Assembly: GCF_000092245.1 (NCBI RefSeq)
Contig: NC_014166.1
Coordinates: 1,178,001 to 1,242,000, forward strand
From: Arcobacter nitrofigilis DSM 7299
GTDB lineage: Bacteria > Campylobacterota > Campylobacteria > Campylobacterales > Arcobacteraceae
Direction of reading: 5' to 3'
Length of the DNA stretch: 64,000 nt
The position numbers and the translations under genes are program-made. The notes beneath the pieces are model-generated. The model was not told the DNA's origin, searched no databases, and worked only from the letters and a program-made list of their open reading frames with translations. Position 1 is the stretch's first letter. Every line of letters starts with the position of its first letter. Shown here one piece after another: positions 1 to 9,141 of this stretch.

Positions 1-1067
1 CGATTTTATATTTTGCATCTATCTCTTTTTATATCCATATTCATGCAAAAGAGAATAATATAAAAGGTGAAGATAATAATATTAAAGTTCTACCATTATT
101 AAGAGAAGGTTTTCATTTTTTTATTCCGATTATAGTATTAGTTGGACTTTTGATTTATGGATATTCTCCAACTTATGCAGCATCAATTGCAATTGTTACT
201 ATTATTTTTGCTTCATATTTAACAAAAAATAAAAGAATGGGACTAAAAGAGATATTAGAAGCCCTTGCACTTGGTAGTCAAAACATGGTAGTAACTGGAA
301 TATTATTAGTCTCTGTTGGTATTATAGTTGGTGTTATTAATATATCTGGAATTGGAATCACTTTTTCTCAACTTATTATGGCATGGTCAGGAAACTCTTT
401 ACTTATAGCTATTATATTAATCGCAATAGCTTCACTTATTTTGGGTATGGGATTACCTGTTACTGCATCATATGTAGTATTGTCAGTTTTAAGTGCACCT
501 GCTCTTGTTGGTCTTATGTTAACTCCTGCTATGGCAACACTTGTTAATGCTGGAGTTCAAATCCCAGAAGCTGCAATGTACTTATTGTCAGCACATTTAA
601 TTATTTTTTGGTTATCTCAAGATTCAAATCTTACTCCACCTGTTTGTTTAGCAGCATTTGCAGCAGCAGCTATTGCAAAAACTCCTCCAATGCAAACTGG
701 ACTTGTGTCTTGGAAAATAGGTAAAGGTATGTATATTATTCCTTTATTATTTGCTTTTACTCCTCTTATAAATGGGGATTGGTTCGAGAGATTTGAAGTA
801 TTTATTTTCGCTTTCTTTGGAATTTTATCTTTTTCTATTGTTATGGAAGGTTTTTGGGATAAAAAGATGATGATTTTAGAAAGAGTTGTATTTGCAGTTG
901 CAACAATTTTATTATTAACAGAAGATGAAGCTTATCATTTTGAGTCATTTTTTGGCATAGTACAAACTACGCATATTGCAGGATTTATTATCTTTGTTGT
1001 TTCTATGATATTACATAAAAAATTGTTTAAAGAACAAAAAACTTATGAATCAGCTAATTTGAATTGA
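1..1067 (+). CDS. TRAP transporter fused permease (DctQM type), C-terminal part
   Basis: This is the end of a fused small-plus-large TRAP transporter membrane protein, which imports organic acids or related solutes using an ion gradient together with a periplasmic binding protein. The reading frame is open from base 3, so the gene begins left of the window; a TTG at 150 lies inside the protein and is not the start. The visible part is almost entirely hydrophobic segments. It carries the glycine-rich stretch GMGLPVTASYVV and the later motif SQDSNLTPPVCLAAFAAAA, both typical of the 4TM/12TM fusion subfamily that works with TAXI-type binding proteins. The binding protein must be outside the window, so the substrate cannot be inferred. 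Stop is TGA at 1065-1067. Confidence 0.88.
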   Translation, partial: ILYFASISFYIHIHAKENNIKGEDNNIKVLPLLREGFHFFIPIIVLVGLLIYGYSPTYAASIAIVTIIFASYLTKNKRMGLKEILEALALGSQNMVVTGILLVSVGIIVGVINISGIGITFSQLIMAWSGNSLLIAIILIAIASLILGMGLPVTASYVVLSVLSAPALVGLMLTPAMATLVNAGVQIPEAAMYLLSAHLIIFWLSQDSNLTPPVCLAAFAAAAIAKTPPMQTGLVSWKIGKGMYIIPLLFAFTPLINGDWFERFEVFIFAFFGILSFSIVMEGFWDKKMMILERVVFAVATILLLTEDEAYHFESFFGIVQTTHIAGFIIFVVSMILHKKLFKEQKTYESANLN

Positions 1068-1334
1068 TGAAATAAAATTTGAGAATATTATTAGTGGTGA
1101 TTTTAATAATATAAAGATATTTAAATTTTCTGAAGGCTTTATATTTAATAGTCAAAATTGTTTTATTAAGAATTTAAAGGAAGAGTATATTTTAACTAAG
1201 AAAAAAATATATTTCTTCTTTTTTTGATGAAAAAAACTTCCTAAAAATTTTGTAATAATAGTTTATGAACTTAGATATAGACTAAATAGAATTTATTTAA
1301 ATTTCGAAATAATTGATAATATAGAAAGGTAATT

Positions 1335-3242
1335 ATGTATTCTATTAATGATTTAAAAATGGATAAAAAAATTATTTTAGCTCCTTTTTTTGTAACTTTG
1401 ATGTTAAGTGTTATTGCATTATTTTCAATTAGTGCTTTAAAATCTGATAAAAATATATTAACTGAAATAGTTGAAGTAAAATTTCAAACTTATATGGATA
1501 GTAATAATTTTTTAAAAGATATTAATATCTTAAATAGTGTCTTGTATAAAGTTTTTAGTTATGTTTCAAGTGGAATTGAAAAATCAAAAGTTGACAAAGA
1601 GATAGTAGTTTTAAAAAGTCTACAAGAAAAAATAAATAAAGAGATAAAAGATATTAATAAGTCGACTTTTTTAGATGAAAAAAATAAAAAGATTTTTAAA
1701 TCAATTCAACAAGATTTAGAAGAGTATAATAGGGCTTTAGATGGTGCTTTGACAATGTTGAAAATTTCATCATCTCAAACAGTACCAGGTCAGCCAGTAA
1801 ATATGAGTATGTCCATGCCAATGCTATTTGTTACAGATAATTTGTTTATAAAAATTAATGATACGATTAAAAACGTTAGTAATGAAGCTGGGAATCAAAA
1901 TAAAATTACATATAAAGAGTCTTTGAATAAAATAGATAAAACCTTATATGTTTTATATGTAATTATTTTTATTTCACTTATATCTTCTATATTAATTAGT
2001 ACTTTTGTTACCAATTCAATAAAAAAACCTTTACAAAAATTTCAAGAGGGATTACTAGGTTTTTTTAGATACATTAATGGAGAAACGACTGATGTAACCT
2101 TAATTAAATTAAAAGGTAGTGATGAATTATGTGAAATGGCAACAAGTATAAATAATAATATTGAAAAAACTAAAATTGCAATGGAAGAAGATAAAAAGTT
2201 AGTAAATAATGCAATTGATTCTGTAAATAGAGCTAAACTTGGATTTTTTGATACAAGAATTATGGGAGATTCCTCAAATACTGTTTTAAATGAATTAAAA
2301 AATTTAATAAATGAGCTATTAAATGAGATTGATTTAAATATTAAACATGCAAGTGAAGTATTGTCTAAGTATTCTAAGTATGATTATACTTCACGTATTG
2401 ATATATCAAAAATAGATGGAGATCTAAAATCCCTTTGTGACGATATAAATATACTAGGTGATGCTGTTACAACTATGTTAGTAGATAATAAGAATGTTGG
2501 AACAGTTTTATCAACAAATGCAAATACCCTATCTTCTAATGTTAGTGATTTAACAAATTCAACTAATTATCAAGCAGATGGACTTAAAAGTATAGCAACT
2601 TCAATAGAAGAGATAACTGCTAATATGAGAAAGAGTAGTAGTTCTGTTACTGAAATGGCATCATATACTGATTTTGTTGCTAGTTCTGTTTTTGAGGGAC
2701 AAGAGTTGGCAAATAAAACCTCTTTATCAATGAATGAAATTAATACCCAAACAAATTCAATAGCAAGTGCTATTGATATTATTGAAGAGATTGCATTTCA
2801 AACAAATATTTTATCACTAAATGCAGCAGTTGAAGCGGCAACTGCAGGAGAAGCAGGGAAAGGATTTGCCGTAGTTGCAGCTGAAGTTAGAAATTTGGCA
2901 ACAAGAAGTGCAGATGCAGCAAAAGAGATTAAAAGTTTAGTTGAAAATGCAACAAATAAAGCAGATGAGGGTAAAGTTATTTCAGATGAAATGATTAATG
3001 GTTATGAAAAACTTAATTTAAATATTAGTAAAACCTTAGAACTGATTGAAAATGTATCTTCTTCTTTTCAATTGCAATTTGATGAAATGGTACAAATTAA
3101 TGATTCAATTACTAATTTAGAAAAAATAACAAAACAAAATGTTATAGTATCAAATAATACAAATGAAGTTGCATTGGTTGTAAATAAAATAGCTGATGAA
3201 GTAGTATCTAAGATTGAAGATAAAAACTTTAATGGAAAATAG
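1335..3242 (+). CDS. Methyl-accepting chemotaxis protein
   Basis: A 635-residue chemoreceptor. An N-terminal membrane helix (about residues 13-33) is followed by a periplasmic sensing region of about 180 residues containing an odd Met-rich patch (MSMSMPM). A second membrane helix lies at about 207-228, then come HAMP-like and coiled-coil segments and the conserved signalling tip around residues 484-530 ([31 protein letters not shown]), which contacts CheA and CheW. The ligand is unknown. An AAAGG sequence precedes the ATG. The gene stands alone after a 267-base gap, and the next gene starts 43 bases downstream. Family assignment is certain; the signal sensed is not visible. Confidence 0.95.
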   Translation: MYSINDLKMDKKIILAPFFVTLMLSVIALFSISALKSDKNILTEIVEVKFQTYMDSNNFLKDINILNSVLYKVFSYVSSGIEKSKVDKEIVVLKSLQEKINKEIKDINKSTFLDEKNKKIFKSIQQDLEEYNRALDGALTMLKISSSQTVPGQPVNMSMSMPMLFVTDNLFIKINDTIKNVSNEAGNQNKITYKESLNKIDKTLYVLYVIIFISLISSILISTFVTNSIKKPLQKFQEGLLGFFRYINGETTDVTLIKLKGSDELCEMATSINNNIEKTKIAMEEDKKLVNNAIDSVNRAKLGFFDTRIMGDSSNTVLNELKNLINELLNEIDLNIKHASEVLSKYSKYDYTSRIDISKIDGDLKSLCDDINILGDAVTTMLVDNKNVGTVLSTNANTLSSNVSDLTNSTNYQADGLKSIATSIEEITANMRKSSSSVTEMASYTDFVASSVFEGQELANKTSLSMNEINTQTNSIASAIDIIEEIAFQTNILSLNAAVEAATAGEAGKGFAVVAAEVRNLATRSADAAKEIKSLVENATNKADEGKVISDEMINGYEKLNLNISKTLELIENVSSSFQLQFDEMVQINDSITNLEKITKQNVIVSNNTNEVALVVNKIADEVVSKIEDKNFNGK

Positions 3243-3285
3243 AATAAAATTACTGAAAGATTACAGAAGATTAAGGAAAAAATTG

Positions 3286-3882
3286 ATGCAAAAACTTATT
3301 GATACGTTAAAATCTTGTGGTTATGATCCACACTTTGTTCAGACAAAAGAGGAGGCTTTTGATTTAGCTAAAACTTTTATAAAAGAGGGCATGAAAGTAG
3401 GACTTGGAGGTTCTGTTACTGTTGGAGAAATAGGTTTACTTAATTATTTGGCAAATAAAAAAGATATAACTTTATACAACCAATATGAACTTGGTATTTC
3501 AATGGAAGAGAATACACACAGAAGAAGACAAGGATTAGTTTCAGATATCTTTGTTACAGGAATAAATGCCTTAACCAAAGATGGGAAAATAGTAAATGCT
3601 GATGGAAGTGGAAATAGAGTAGCTGCTTTTTGTTTTGGTCCTAAAAAGATATTAGCAATAGTAGGTGTAAATAAAATTGTTGAAAATTTAGAAGATGGTT
3701 TTAAAAGAGTTATGGAAGTAGCTGCTGTTAAAAACATAGATAGAATGAATAAAAAAGCAATAGAGATGGGAAAAAAACCAAGTCAAAATTTAAATACTAT
3801 TGCCAATAAATTTACTTGGGTGAAAGCAGATGAAAAAGATAGAATCACAATTATTCTTATAAATGAAGAGTTGGGATATTAA
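3286..3882 (+). CDS. LUD-domain (lactate utilisation YkgG-like) protein
   Basis: A 198-residue protein of the LUD (LutC/YkgG, DUF162) family. Visible family features are the glycine-rich GLGGSVTVGEIGLL segment, the TGINALTKDGKIVNADGSGN motif and GPKKILAIVGVNKIV. Related proteins support oxidation of lactate or other 2-hydroxy acids, but single-domain members are mostly uncharacterised. I choose ATG 3286 because AAGGA lies eight bases before it. The upstream ATG at 3232 would overlap the chemoreceptor gene and lacks a ribosome site, though it would give a plausible longer N-terminus. The stop is followed one base later by the start of an L-2-hydroxyglutarate oxidase, so the two probably form an operon acting on 2-hydroxy acids (inference). 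Confidence 0.82.
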   Translation: MQKLIDTLKSCGYDPHFVQTKEEAFDLAKTFIKEGMKVGLGGSVTVGEIGLLNYLANKKDITLYNQYELGISMEENTHRRRQGLVSDIFVTGINALTKDGKIVNADGSGNRVAAFCFGPKKILAIVGVNKIVENLEDGFKRVMEVAAVKNIDRMNKKAIEMGKKPSQNLNTIANKFTWVKADEKDRITIILINEELGY

Positions 3883-3883
3883 A

Positions 3884-5071
3884 ATGCATGATTATTTAAT
3901 AATTGGTGCTGGAATTATTGGGCTTAATATTGCCAAAAATCTAAAAGAGAGATTCCCTGATAGTAAAATCTTAGTTATAGAAAAAGAGCCTGAAGTTGCA
4001 ATGCACAGTAGTGGTAGAAACTCAGGTGTTTTACATGCTGGGTTTTATTACACTGCAAACTCGCTTAAGGCTAAGTTTACAAAAGAGGGTAATCTTGCCC
4101 TTAAAAAGTTTTGTAAAGAGAGAAATCTAAAATTAAATGAATGTAAAAAAGTAGTAGTAGCTACAAATGAAGATGAATTGATTGGATTATTGGAGTTAAA
4201 AAATAGAGGTGATGCAAATGGAGTTGAGCTTCAATGGCTAAGAGAAGAAGAACTAAATAGTCTTTATCCTAATGTAAAAACCTATGAAAAAGCACTTCTT
4301 TGTCCAAGTACAGCAACTGTAAATCCAAAAGAAGTGACAAAAGAGTTTGCAAAAGTTATACAAGAGCTAGGAGTTGAGTTACTTTTAGATTGTAAATATA
4401 TCTCTTCAAGTAAAGATGCAGTTCTTACAAGTAAGGGTGAGTTTTATGCTAAAAAAGTGATAAATTGTGCAGGTTTATATGCTGATAAAATAGCAAGGGA
4501 TTATGGCTTTTCAAAAGATTATGTAATTATTCCTTTTAAAGGAGTATATTTAAAAGATAAGACAAATGTTTCTCAATTAAGAACAAATGTTTATCCAGTA
4601 CCAAACTTAGCAAATCCTTTTTTGGGAGTTCATTATACTTTAACTGTGGATAATGAGAGTAAAATAGGACCAACAGCTATACCTGCTTTTTGGAGAGAAA
4701 ATTATAAAGGTTTTGATAATTTTTCTTTGAAAGAGTTTTTGGAAGTTTCATATTATGAGTTAAAGCTTTTTATTACAGATGCTTTTTCTTTTAGAAGTTT
4801 AGCTTTTAGTGAGATAAAAAAGTACAATTTTAAATATTTTAAAAACTTAGCTATGAAACTAACTAAAAATATGAATCATGATGGTTTTAACTCTTGGAGT
4901 ACACCAGGAATAAGAGCACAACTATTAAATAAACACACTTTAGAACTTGTACAGGATTTTGTAGTAGAATCAGATGAAAATTCAGTACATGTATTAAACG
5001 CAGTTAGTCCTGCTTTTACCTCTTCAATTCCTTTTGCAAATTGGGTAGTTGAAGAGCATATCTTAAAATAA
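3884..5071 (+). CDS. lhgO: L-2-hydroxyglutarate oxidase
   Basis: A 395-residue FAD-dependent oxidoreductase of the DAO family. The N-terminal dinucleotide-binding motif (YLIIGAGIIGLN) is followed by EKEPEVAMHSSGRNSGVLHA, the signature of L-2-hydroxyglutarate oxidase/dehydrogenase (LhgO/YgaF). The enzyme oxidises L-2-hydroxyglutarate to 2-oxoglutarate and passes electrons to oxygen or the quinone pool at the membrane. I start at ATG 3884, right after the stop of the preceding gene; an in-frame ATG at 3863 would add seven residues and overlap that gene. Translational coupling with the LUD-domain gene is likely. The stop codon is buried in a perfect palindrome that also terminates the convergent gene. 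Confidence 0.9.
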   Translation: MHDYLIIGAGIIGLNIAKNLKERFPDSKILVIEKEPEVAMHSSGRNSGVLHAGFYYTANSLKAKFTKEGNLALKKFCKERNLKLNECKKVVVATNEDELIGLLELKNRGDANGVELQWLREEELNSLYPNVKTYEKALLCPSTATVNPKEVTKEFAKVIQELGVELLLDCKYISSSKDAVLTSKGEFYAKKVINCAGLYADKIARDYGFSKDYVIIPFKGVYLKDKTNVSQLRTNVYPVPNLANPFLGVHYTLTVDNESKIGPTAIPAFWRENYKGFDNFSLKEFLEVSYYELKLFITDAFSFRSLAFSEIKKYNFKYFKNLAMKLTKNMNHDGFNSWSTPGIRAQLLNKHTLELVQDFVVESDENSVHVLNAVSPAFTSSIPFANWVVEEHILK

Positions 5072-5096
5072 AAAAGAGCTCTTTTTTATTTTAAGA
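5061..5096. terminator. Bidirectional terminator (perfect 36-bp palindrome)
   Basis: A perfect inverted repeat: the left arm TCTTAAAATAAAAAAGAG is followed directly by its reverse complement, centred on GAGCTC at 5076-5081. It contains the stop codons of both convergent genes (5069-5071 plus, 5091-5093 minus) and gives an A-run/T-run in both directions, as in a shared intrinsic terminator. Confidence 0.85.
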
Positions 5097-5651
5097 TAAT
5101 ACTTCTTCTTTTACTTTTACACACTCATCATATACTTTATCAAGTAGTTCTCTAGCTTTTTTTTCTCTTCTATACTCGCCAAAAAAGTATATTAAAGCAA
5201 GAGCACCTAATATGTCAAAGGCCAAGGCAAACCATGCTTTCATAAGAACTGCATAAGTTCCCCAAGATAAAGTTGATACTAAAAGCAAAAGCTTCATTTT
5301 AAATGAATCTTTTGAAATAGTAGCCAAGGGTGTTGTAATAGATGCTAATACTAAAAATAATCCCTCATACTCTTTAAGTCCTAAAAGTAAAAAAATGGAA
5401 AAAAATGGAATAGAATAAAGAATTGCTTTTTCAAGTTTTCTATATTCTAAGGCTCCCACATAATACATAAGGGCTATGATAACTGATTGGTAAACACCAT
5501 GTATTCCACCACTTTGATATAAATCAGGTATTATAAAAACAACTGATGTACCTAATAAAATTTTTGTTTTTATTAAATCTTTTATTGCCATTCCAATGGC
5601 ATTTAAAACTATTGCTAATACGCCTAGCAGAGGCACCATAAAGGAAAACAT
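5091..5651 (-). CDS. YgjV-like small inner-membrane protein
   Basis: A 186-residue protein with about six hydrophobic segments and a charged C-terminal tail (RREKKARELLDKVYDE). The overall pattern (short paired helices, WGTYAVLMKAWFALAFDILG near the end) resembles the YgjV-type inner membrane protein family, whose function is unknown. It is the last gene of the ectoine-degradation operon, 12 bases after the deacetylase gene, so it is probably co-transcribed. A role as an accessory transport or export protein is possible but unsupported. Confidence is high for the gene, modest for the family. Confidence 0.6.
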   Translation of the reverse strand: MFSFMVPLLGVLAIVLNAIGMAIKDLIKTKILLGTSVVFIIPDLYQSGGIHGVYQSVIIALMYYVGALEYRKLEKAILYSIPFFSIFLLLGLKEYEGLFLVLASITTPLATISKDSFKMKLLLLVSTLSWGTYAVLMKAWFALAFDILGALALIYFFGEYRREKKARELLDKVYDECVKVKEEVLS

Positions 5652-5663
5652 GAAGTTTCCCTT

Positions 5664-6818
5664 TTAAAATTTAAAATTGGCTAATTTCATAAGTGATATG
5701 CTAACTGGTTTTATTAGCTTATCATTGAAATCATAGTGTACATTGTGGCAAGCTTTTTGATGTTTTTCAACTCCATCATCACTTCCTACAAGAGCAAAGG
5801 CTCCTGGGATTTTGTTTAGGTAATAACTAAAATCTTCACTTGCCATAATTGGAGTTGCAATATTACTTTGCCAGTTTTCACCTAAGGTGTCTTTTAATAC
5901 TTCTCGCACCCTTGAAGCTTCATCTTTATGATTGATTGTTGGTTGATATCTATCCCTTAAATCAATATCAACCTCTACATTATATGCTAGTGCAATTCCT
6001 TTTGATATCTCTTCAATTTGATTAAATACTTTTGTTTTTAATTCATTTGTAGGAACTCTAATACTTCCTTCAACCTTTGCATTATCAGGAATCACTGTTA
6101 CTCCACTAATTGCATCTATTGATGTAACAGAAACTACAACGGCATCTTGTGGTGCTACTTGTCTACTTGCTATTTGTTGTAGTGCCATAGTTAAAGCAGA
6201 AGCTGCAAGAACTGGGTCTTTACAAATTTCAGGTTGAGAGGAGTGACCTCCTAAACCTTTAAGTGTAATATGAAAAGTTCCATTTCCAGCCATTACTGTG
6301 CCCTCAGGACAAACAGCTTGACCAAATTTAATAGCTGGCCAATTATGCCAACCAAAAATCATATCAACTCCATCTAAACATCCCTCTTCAATCATCTTCT
6401 TAGCTCCATGACCTCCCTCTTCAGCAGGTTGAAATATAAGCGATATTGGGTTTGTTAGTTTATCTTCATTTTGTTTTAACCAAATAGCAGCTGCCATTAG
6501 AGTTGCTGTGTGACCATCATGTCCACAAGCATGCATACATTGAGTTTTAACTGATTTATATGAAACATCAGTTTTCTCTTCTAATGGAAGAGCATCAATA
6601 TCTCCCCTTAATGCTATATGAGGTCCCTGTTTATCTTGGGCAAGTAAGCCAACAGTTCCAGTTCCTGCATAAGTTTTATATGTAATATTATGCTTATCTA
6701 ATATCTCTCTTATTGCTTTTGCGGTATCTGTCTCTTCCCAAGTCAATTCGGGATTTTTATGTAAATTATGTCTAAAATTTGTAGCAAACTCTACTACTTC
6801 ATCAAAATTTTTATACAT
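5664..6818 (-). CDS. M20 amidohydrolase, probable N2-acetyl-diaminobutyrate deacetylase (DoeB2-like)
   Basis: A 384-residue M20-family metal amidohydrolase. Metal-binding motifs are visible: MHACGHDGH near residue 96, QPAEEGGHGA around 135 (catalytic Glu pair) and MASEDFSYY near the end. The closest familiar relatives are hippurate hydrolase and IAA-amino-acid hydrolases. Its position between ectoine genes argues that it removes the acetyl group from N-acetyl-2,4-diaminobutyrate, the product of DoeA, as proposed for DoeB2 proteins; the classical DoeB/EutE is an unrelated M14-type enzyme and is absent here. It follows the racemase-family gene by 12 bases. The family is certain, the substrate is inferred from context. 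Confidence 0.82.
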   Translation of the reverse strand: MYKNFDEVVEFATNFRHNLHKNPELTWEETDTAKAIREILDKHNITYKTYAGTGTVGLLAQDKQGPHIALRGDIDALPLEEKTDVSYKSVKTQCMHACGHDGHTATLMAAAIWLKQNEDKLTNPISLIFQPAEEGGHGAKKMIEEGCLDGVDMIFGWHNWPAIKFGQAVCPEGTVMAGNGTFHITLKGLGGHSSQPEICKDPVLAASALTMALQQIASRQVAPQDAVVVSVTSIDAISGVTVIPDNAKVEGSIRVPTNELKTKVFNQIEEISKGIALAYNVEVDIDLRDRYQPTINHKDEASRVREVLKDTLGENWQSNIATPIMASEDFSYYLNKIPGAFALVGSDDGVEKHQKACHNVHYDFNDKLIKPVSISLMKLANFKF

Positions 6819-6830
6819 ACCGACTCCTTT

Positions 6831-7868
6831 TTATTCTAAATACTGAATCACTTTTGCTAATTCATTATATTTTGTTAGGCAATCATCATAATTAACTAAA
6901 ATCTCTGATTTTGCTATTATATAACTTTTGCCTGTTGTTCTATTTCTTACTACATTTTGTCCATCGATGTTTTCAACTGCATCAAAAGTACCAATAAATT
7001 TTGTACCCCTTAAACTTACAGTTTCTAATCTTTCACCTGGTTTAATTTTATCTTCGTATTGTAAATATGCCAATCTAGCAGAAGTACCTGTTCCTGTTGT
7101 GCTTCTACAAATAACTCCTGGGTGAACATAAGTGGTTGATTTTGAGGTATAAAAACCATCTTCTTTTTTCTCAACTTCTCCCATAAAATGCAGAAAAGGA
7201 ACTGGTCCCACATCACCTAATAAATAGTGTCTTAGTGACTCTTTTTTTCTAACTGCTTCAACTATTAAATAAGCTGTATCACTTAATCTTTTTTCTTCAT
7301 CAAGTGTAAGATTAAATCCTAACTCACTAGCTTCTACAAGGATATAGAAACCTCCACTATAAGCTACAGAATAGGTAATCTCACCTAACTCTTGGATCAC
7401 AATTTTTTCTTTATATTGATAAATATAACTTGGAAGTCCCTCACAAGTTATAGATTCTACAATACCGTTTTCTACTTTAGCTTCAATATCTACAAGTCCA
7501 GCTGGTGCTTCAAGTTTAAAGTTTAAGATACCATCTTTTTTCTCAACTAATCCATTTTCAATAACAGCTGTTGCAGTACACATAGTGTTTGAACCTGAAT
7601 ATATAGGATAACCCATAACTTCCATAATAATATATCCAGCAACTGCTTCTTTATTTTTAGAGGGAACTACTAAATCTATAGACATCTCAGGGATACCATA
7701 AGGTTCATAAAGTAGTGTTTCTCTCAAATCATCAGCATGCTCTTGTAAATAAAGCATCTGTTCTCTTACACTATTACCCTCTAACTCTTTTATACCTGTA
7801 AATACTATTCTACTCACATCACCACCTGCATGGGTGTCGATTAGTCCTATTGTGTGTGGCTTATTCAT
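6831..7868 (-). CDS. Proline racemase family protein, Cys/Thr (dehydratase-like) active site
   Basis: A 345-residue member of the proline racemase / hydroxyproline epimerase / trans-3-hydroxyproline dehydratase family. The N-terminal substrate loop reads DTHAGGDVSR (residues 11-20). The first catalytic cysteine is kept (SNTMCTAT, Cys97), but the second half-site reads CRSTTGTGTSAR (254-265), with Thr258 where racemases and epimerases have the second Cys. Cys/Thr pairing is known from trans-3-hydroxy-L-proline dehydratases. The usual MCGH and DRSPC signatures are altered to MCTA and CRSTT, so the substrate is probably not proline. It overlaps the preceding reductase gene by eight bases and lies inside the ectoine operon. 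My inference is that it dehydrates hydroxyectoine or its hydrolysis product. Confidence 0.85.
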   Translation of the reverse strand: MNKPHTIGLIDTHAGGDVSRIVFTGIKELEGNSVREQMLYLQEHADDLRETLLYEPYGIPEMSIDLVVPSKNKEAVAGYIIMEVMGYPIYSGSNTMCTATAVIENGLVEKKDGILNFKLEAPAGLVDIEAKVENGIVESITCEGLPSYIYQYKEKIVIQELGEITYSVAYSGGFYILVEASELGFNLTLDEEKRLSDTAYLIVEAVRKKESLRHYLLGDVGPVPFLHFMGEVEKKEDGFYTSKSTTYVHPGVICRSTTGTGTSARLAYLQYEDKIKPGERLETVSLRGTKFIGTFDAVENIDGQNVVRNRTTGKSYIIAKSEILVNYDDCLTKYNELAKVIQYLE

Positions 7869-9018
7869 TTTCTATCTTTAAAGAGTATTTTGCACCATGT
7901 TCTTCCCATTGAGAATCAGGTACTATTACTATTTTTCCTAAATATCCTTTTCCCCTTGAAACAAAATATTTTTCTGCTTCATGGAGATTTGAAAGTTTAA
8001 AGGTTGCATGTAAAATGGGTTTTAGTTTTTCCTCTTTTATCCATTGCATTAACTGTTTTGCTTCATTTTTTGTACCATGTGATACCCCATGAATCTCCAC
8101 TTGATAAAGATAAATCTTAGACCATAATACTTCAGTGATGTTATGTGAACTAGCTCCTGCTATACTTAGTCTTGGGTAGTCATCTCTTTTTTTCATATCT
8201 ATAATCATAGTATCAATAAAAATATTTGTATATTCTCCACCAACTAAATCCATAACAGCATCAATATTTTCACCCTTTGTTGCTTCTAAAATTCTTTGTT
8301 TTAAAGTTGAGAGTTCACCTCTATCAATCACTTTTTGTGCACCAAGAGCCAATAATTCTTCTTCTTTATCCTTTGAACTAAGAGCATAAGGAATTGCGCC
8401 TAAGACTTTGCACATTTGAATTAGGGCAGTTCCAACTCCACCACTTGCACCGCTTATTAGTACTTTATCTCCAGCTTTTACCCGTGAAGCATTTAACATT
8501 CTAAAGCCAGTTTGATATGAACACATACCAAGAGAGGCTAATTGGGCATCATCAAGATTTTTATTTGGTATAGCATAAAAGTTTTCACTAGGAACAACTA
8601 CATATTCTGCATATCCACCATCTGCTCCATGACCATAATAATCAGGTATTAAATTTAAATCGGGATTTTGAGATAAATAGATATTAAAATCAACAAGTCC
8701 CCTTTGACCTATTAAATTTTTATCTACATCATCTGCAACTTTTTCAACAACTCCAACGATATCTGCCCCTTGAATTCGTGGGAAAGTGAAGGTATTATCT
8801 CCTGTCATATTAAAAGAAGTTACCTCTTCTTTATTGTTATCATCAACTGGATATAAACCTTCTCTGGCTTTTCTATCTGTATTATTTTTAGCTGTTGCTG
8901 TTACTTTTATTAGAACCTCACCTTTTTTAGGTGTAGGAATTTCAACATCTTTATATATTAACTTATCTATTCCACCATGACCAACTAAGACCATAGCTTT
9001 CATTATATTATTTTCCAT
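7861..9018 (-). CDS. MDR-superfamily NAD(P)H-dependent oxidoreductase
   Basis: A 385-residue medium-chain dehydrogenase/reductase. The GroES-like N-terminal half has NNTDRKAREGLY where zinc alcohol dehydrogenases carry the catalytic Cys, so it looks like a zinc-independent quinone/ene-reductase type enzyme. The nucleotide fold is at about residues 185-200 (VLISGASGGVGTALIQM). These enzymes typically reduce activated C=C bonds with NAD(P)H. ATG 9018 has GGAG seven bases upstream and is preferred over Met at residue 6. The downstream racemase-family gene overlaps its end by eight bases, indicating tight coupling. In this operon a reductase acting on a dehydrated hydroxyectoine intermediate is a reasonable but unproven role. 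Confidence 0.85.
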   Translation of the reverse strand: MENNIMKAMVLVGHGGIDKLIYKDVEIPTPKKGEVLIKVTATAKNNTDRKAREGLYPVDDNNKEEVTSFNMTGDNTFTFPRIQGADIVGVVEKVADDVDKNLIGQRGLVDFNIYLSQNPDLNLIPDYYGHGADGGYAEYVVVPSENFYAIPNKNLDDAQLASLGMCSYQTGFRMLNASRVKAGDKVLISGASGGVGTALIQMCKVLGAIPYALSSKDKEEELLALGAQKVIDRGELSTLKQRILEATKGENIDAVMDLVGGEYTNIFIDTMIIDMKKRDDYPRLSIAGASSHNITEVLWSKIYLYQVEIHGVSHGTKNEAKQLMQWIKEEKLKPILHATFKLSNLHEAEKYFVSRGKGYLGKIVIVPDSQWEEHGAKYSLKIENE

Positions 9019-9087
9019 AATTACTCCAATTAATTTTAATTTATATTCTTAGGTATAAAATTAACTGGAGTTTTCTATCACATTAAA

Positions 9088-9111
9088 ATATACTCTATTA
9101 AAAGAGTATAT
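9088..9111. promoter_or_regulatory. Inverted repeat between usp and the MDR gene
   Basis: ATATACTCT (9088-9096) and AGAGTATAT (9103-9111) form a nine-base inverted repeat around ATTAAA in the 123-base gap that splits the ectoine operon into an uptake and a modification part. It could be an operator, an RNA hairpin that tunes downstream expression, or a weak terminator. No U-run follows on the minus strand. Confidence 0.45.
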
Positions 9112-9141
9112 ACTTATAAATTTGATGTCTTTTATTCTCAT

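Noticed and set aside
1063-1236. Open frame of about 56 codons after the TRAP permease gene
   Set aside because: No start codon, no family similarity recognised and AT-rich composition; not enough to call a gene or a remnant.
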